Positions 62,044 through 64,000 of a stretch of DNA of 64,000 bases are shown piece after piece. Every line of letters begins with the position of its first letter. Position 1 is the first letter of the stretch. The notes below the pieces were generated by a model, which saw only the letters and a program-made list of their open reading frames with translations, did not search any database and was not told the DNA's origin. The stretch spans positions 2,656,157 to 2,720,156 of the forward strand of contig CM050676.1 in the NCBI GenBank assembly GCA_027574665.1, read 5' to 3'. Source of the DNA: Rhynochetos jubatus (taxonomy: Eukaryota > Chordata > Aves > Eurypygiformes > Rhynochetidae). The translations under genes were made by a program, and so were the position numbers.

Positions 62044-62130
62044 GTGTAAATCCAGCCCAGCTCTGCTGACAGGAGAGGAGTTGTGATTTACATCAGTGAA
62101 AATGAGAGCAAAATTCATTGGAATTAGCCC
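62044..62130. repeat. Palindromic 'GTGTAAATC' repeat, copy 8
   Basis: GTAAATC (62,046-62,052) pairs with GATTTAC (62,085-62,091). 'catcagtgaaaatgagagca' and 'aaaattcattggaattagccc' match the family's right flank (GTGAGAGCAGAATTTGGCCC). Confidence 0.6.
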
Positions 62131-62495
62131 TCTGAGATAATTTGATCTGATCATTAGGGATGGGTAATTAGAAGCATTTGAGCCTGCAGCCACACACACA
62201 AAGAACCATCCCGAGTTCAGCAGAACTCAGCCTAACTTCAGATCACCATTTTCACGTTATTATTTTCCAGTCGTACTTTGCTGGGCTCCTTCCAGGACAC
62301 TCCCACCCCTCCCAGCAACGCACACTTTATGGCACTTTTCCTTTGAGAACTGCAGGTCCCAGGAGTGTTAAACCCCAAGACCTGTTCCTATGAGATCAGC
62401 AGCTCTGCAAACTCAAGGACTTTGGAAAAATTGGAGTGGATCCAGGTTCAAGGGAACTTAACATAGATGTGACAAGGGCTCCCTGGTGCTACAGG

Positions 62496-62522
62496 AATAA
62501 ATAATAATTAATAATAATTAAT
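62496..62522. repeat. (AAT/AATT) simple repeat
   Basis: AATAAATAATAATTAATAATAATTAAT: short AT microsatellite with TAATTA cores. Confidence 0.75.
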
Positions 62523-62649
62523 CACTTAATGACGAGGCTCCCTGATCAGTCATGATCACAATTTCATGGCTGATATCACCATGCTTTGAGACAGATACTG
62601 CGGGCTTGACCTTTCCTCCTCACCAGCTTTATGCTGTTATAATTTTGTT

Positions 62650-62715
62650 AAGCCAAATGCTCAGCTTGTGTAAATCAGCACAGCTAGAGAGACTTCTGAT
62701 TTATGCCAGTACAGG
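62650..62715. repeat. Palindromic 'GTGTAAATC' repeat, copy 9
   Basis: 'gctcagcttgtgtaaatcag' is followed by 'cacagctagagagacttctg' and 'atttatgccag'. TAAATCAG (62,671-62,678) pairs with CTGATTTA (62,696-62,703). GCTCAGCT...GTGTAAATCAGCA is close to what I take as the family consensus. Confidence 0.55.
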
Positions 62716-63364
62716 AAGGGAATCATATCCTCTACATATTTTACCAGCCTAACAACCTAACACATAGCAAGGCAGAGAGTAAAATACAGAGTAGGACTCT
62801 CTTTTTCCTTAAACTGCTGTCTCTCCCCTGCAGAGAGGAAAATAAAATCAGCTTTCAGGCTTCTAGGTATGATTGCTTCAGGGTCAGGAAGGGGAAACTC
62901 ATTCTGTCTCCCCTCCCATGCAGTCGGTATTCTCCTCCTTCAACATATCACATGGCAGCTGAATTAGTACTACACTGCCTAATTACATTTGATCACCTCC
63001 GAAACATCAGATTTCAGGCAGTAAAAGAGGGACTGCGCATTTGTAGCTGCAGCCCAAATCCTACCCGACTTTCTAGGGGAAAAAGAATAGGAGAGAAACA
63101 CTCCTCCCACCCCCAGAAGATCTTTTAATATTCCTTTCTTCCTCCCCCTGTGGCTCTTTTCACTTTTCCAGAAGCTGCAGAAGACTGCCTCCCTGATTGA
63201 AGTGAACTCCCTCTTAAGGCTTTCGCTCTTTAACAGACTCGAGATGTTCTGGCCCAGTGCTCTGCTGTGTGGGCACCCTCCCCACTCCTGATGTTCTTAT
63301 TATCCTCATTGTCATCGGCCTGAGTCATTTTGTGCCCCTTTTGTTACGCTCCCTGGAACGGCCT
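62716..63364. other. No gene recognised
   Basis: Unique-looking DNA; nothing supported. Confidence 0.5.
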
Positions 63365-63740
63365 GTGATAAAGACACTTCTAGCATTGTTACTGCTTTTG
63401 CAAAGTTCTTTTTATTCCTTCTACAGCCAAACAATAATCTAAGGAGCCATATTGGAGGTAACGTATTAGAAAGTGCCTGCTTTATTATCAGCACAATATG
63501 GGCCTGTAATCTGATAATGATAAAAATCTGCCCCTTTGCTTTGGCTCTTATCATTTAATTGGAGCGAAGGAGCACATTCGTTTGTTAATAATTTTATAAT
63601 TGGTACTATCTGCCGAGACCCATCAAAGGAACCGTGCACAACAACCGCTTTCAGTACAAACCATCTCCCTGATAAAATGAGCTTCATGGCATTTAAATGT
63701 CCCTGTTATTGTTTGCAGTGCAAGGGTGCCTTGCACAGCC
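63365..63740. promoter_or_regulatory. AT-rich block, possible conserved enhancer
   Basis: About 370 bp of complex, repeat-free text with CTGATAATGATAAAAATC (GATA-like), CATTTAATTGG, TTTGTTAATAATTTTATAATTGG and ATTATCAG words. The transition to ordinary GC-richer DNA after 63,740 is sharp. Function is inferred only from texture. Confidence 0.35.
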
Positions 63741-64000
63741 CACCTATAGCACCTTAGCTCGGCACTAACCCCCGCCTTTGCATGCTCCCCCAGCCTACAC
63801 ACGGGCCCCGCTGCTGCTTCCAGGGGAGCTGGTGGCTTTTGCGATCCCTTCTGTTCTGGTTTAACTAGACATCCCAATATTTTGACAACGCAGGGATGTG
63901 TCTCTTCACACTTGTATCTCCATGCGGCTCCCAGCCCAACTCACCTGAGGCATCTCATCTCTCGCTCCACCATCTGCTTGTGAGCAGAGAGAAAGCAGAG
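63741..64000. other. No gene recognised at the window end
   Basis: Ordinary GC-moderate DNA running off the window edge; nothing supported. Confidence 0.5.

Noticed and set aside
1..64000. CRISPR arrays, operons, insertion sequences, rRNA or other prokaryotic features
   Set aside because: No spaced direct-repeat arrays, no terminal-repeat transposase genes, no collinear gene clusters. Vertebrate repeats throughout make a prokaryotic origin untenable.
1..64000. Endogenous retrovirus LTRs or proviral genes
   Set aside because: I looked for long-terminal-repeat pairs and gag/pol-like text and found none that I could support.

Overview
This is a non-coding stretch of a vertebrate nuclear genome, almost certainly a bird. 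The main evidence is six fragments of the CR1 LINE. Five keep the CR1 3' end with its octamer tail, which reads as catagaatcacagaat-type sequence on + when the element lies on the minus strand. One carries a decayed 3' portion of the CR1 reverse-transcriptase ORF. Further support comes from several very old MIR-type SINE fragments and a family of short palindromic repeats built around TTTACACC/GGTGTAAA, of the sort I associate with bird, crocodile and turtle DNA. There are no signs of a prokaryotic or organellar genome: no operons, Shine-Dalgarno-led genes, rRNA, tRNA or CRISPR.

I could not identify any protein-coding gene. The open frames are short (longest 241 codons), overlap on both strands, match no family I know, and several lie inside CR1 copies. 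Two short stretches (about 12,970-13,066 and 59,084-59,235) have exon-like codon texture and are listed as leads only. The window is therefore best read as intergenic sequence or the inside of a large intron.

Layout. 0-12 kb: unique sequence with one CR1 tail (0.4 kb), MIR fragments (2.6 and 11.7 kb), two adjacent palindromic repeats (7.1-7.3 kb) and another at 10.1 kb. 12.4-14.1 kb: two CpG-dense patches flanking an exon-like frame. 16.6-20 kb: a second palindromic family, a minus-strand CR1 (17.2 kb), an AT-rich block that looks conserved (18.0-18.3 kb) and a CpG patch (19.9 kb). 24.7-25.8 kb: an old-repeat cluster with two MIRs in opposite orientation and two palindromic repeats. 29-42 kb: mostly unique DNA with several AT-rich blocks carrying homeodomain-like words, a 17-bp-arm inverted repeat (37.96-38.02 kb) and two CR1 tails (38.2 and 40.8 kb). 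43.6-44.2 kb: the longest CR1, on the plus strand. 44.9-53.5 kb: MIR fragments, a poly(T) tract preceded on the other strand by AATAAA, a C16 run and a CR1 that lacks its 3' tail. 57.8-58 kb: an 18-bp GATA/TAATTA palindrome in a GATA-rich block. 61-62.8 kb: four palindromic repeats in 1.7 kb. 63.4-63.7 kb: another enhancer-like AT-rich block.

No genes can be shown to work together here. If the window has a function, it most likely lies in cis-regulatory DNA. That is inference from composition and motif texture; cross-species alignment would decide it.
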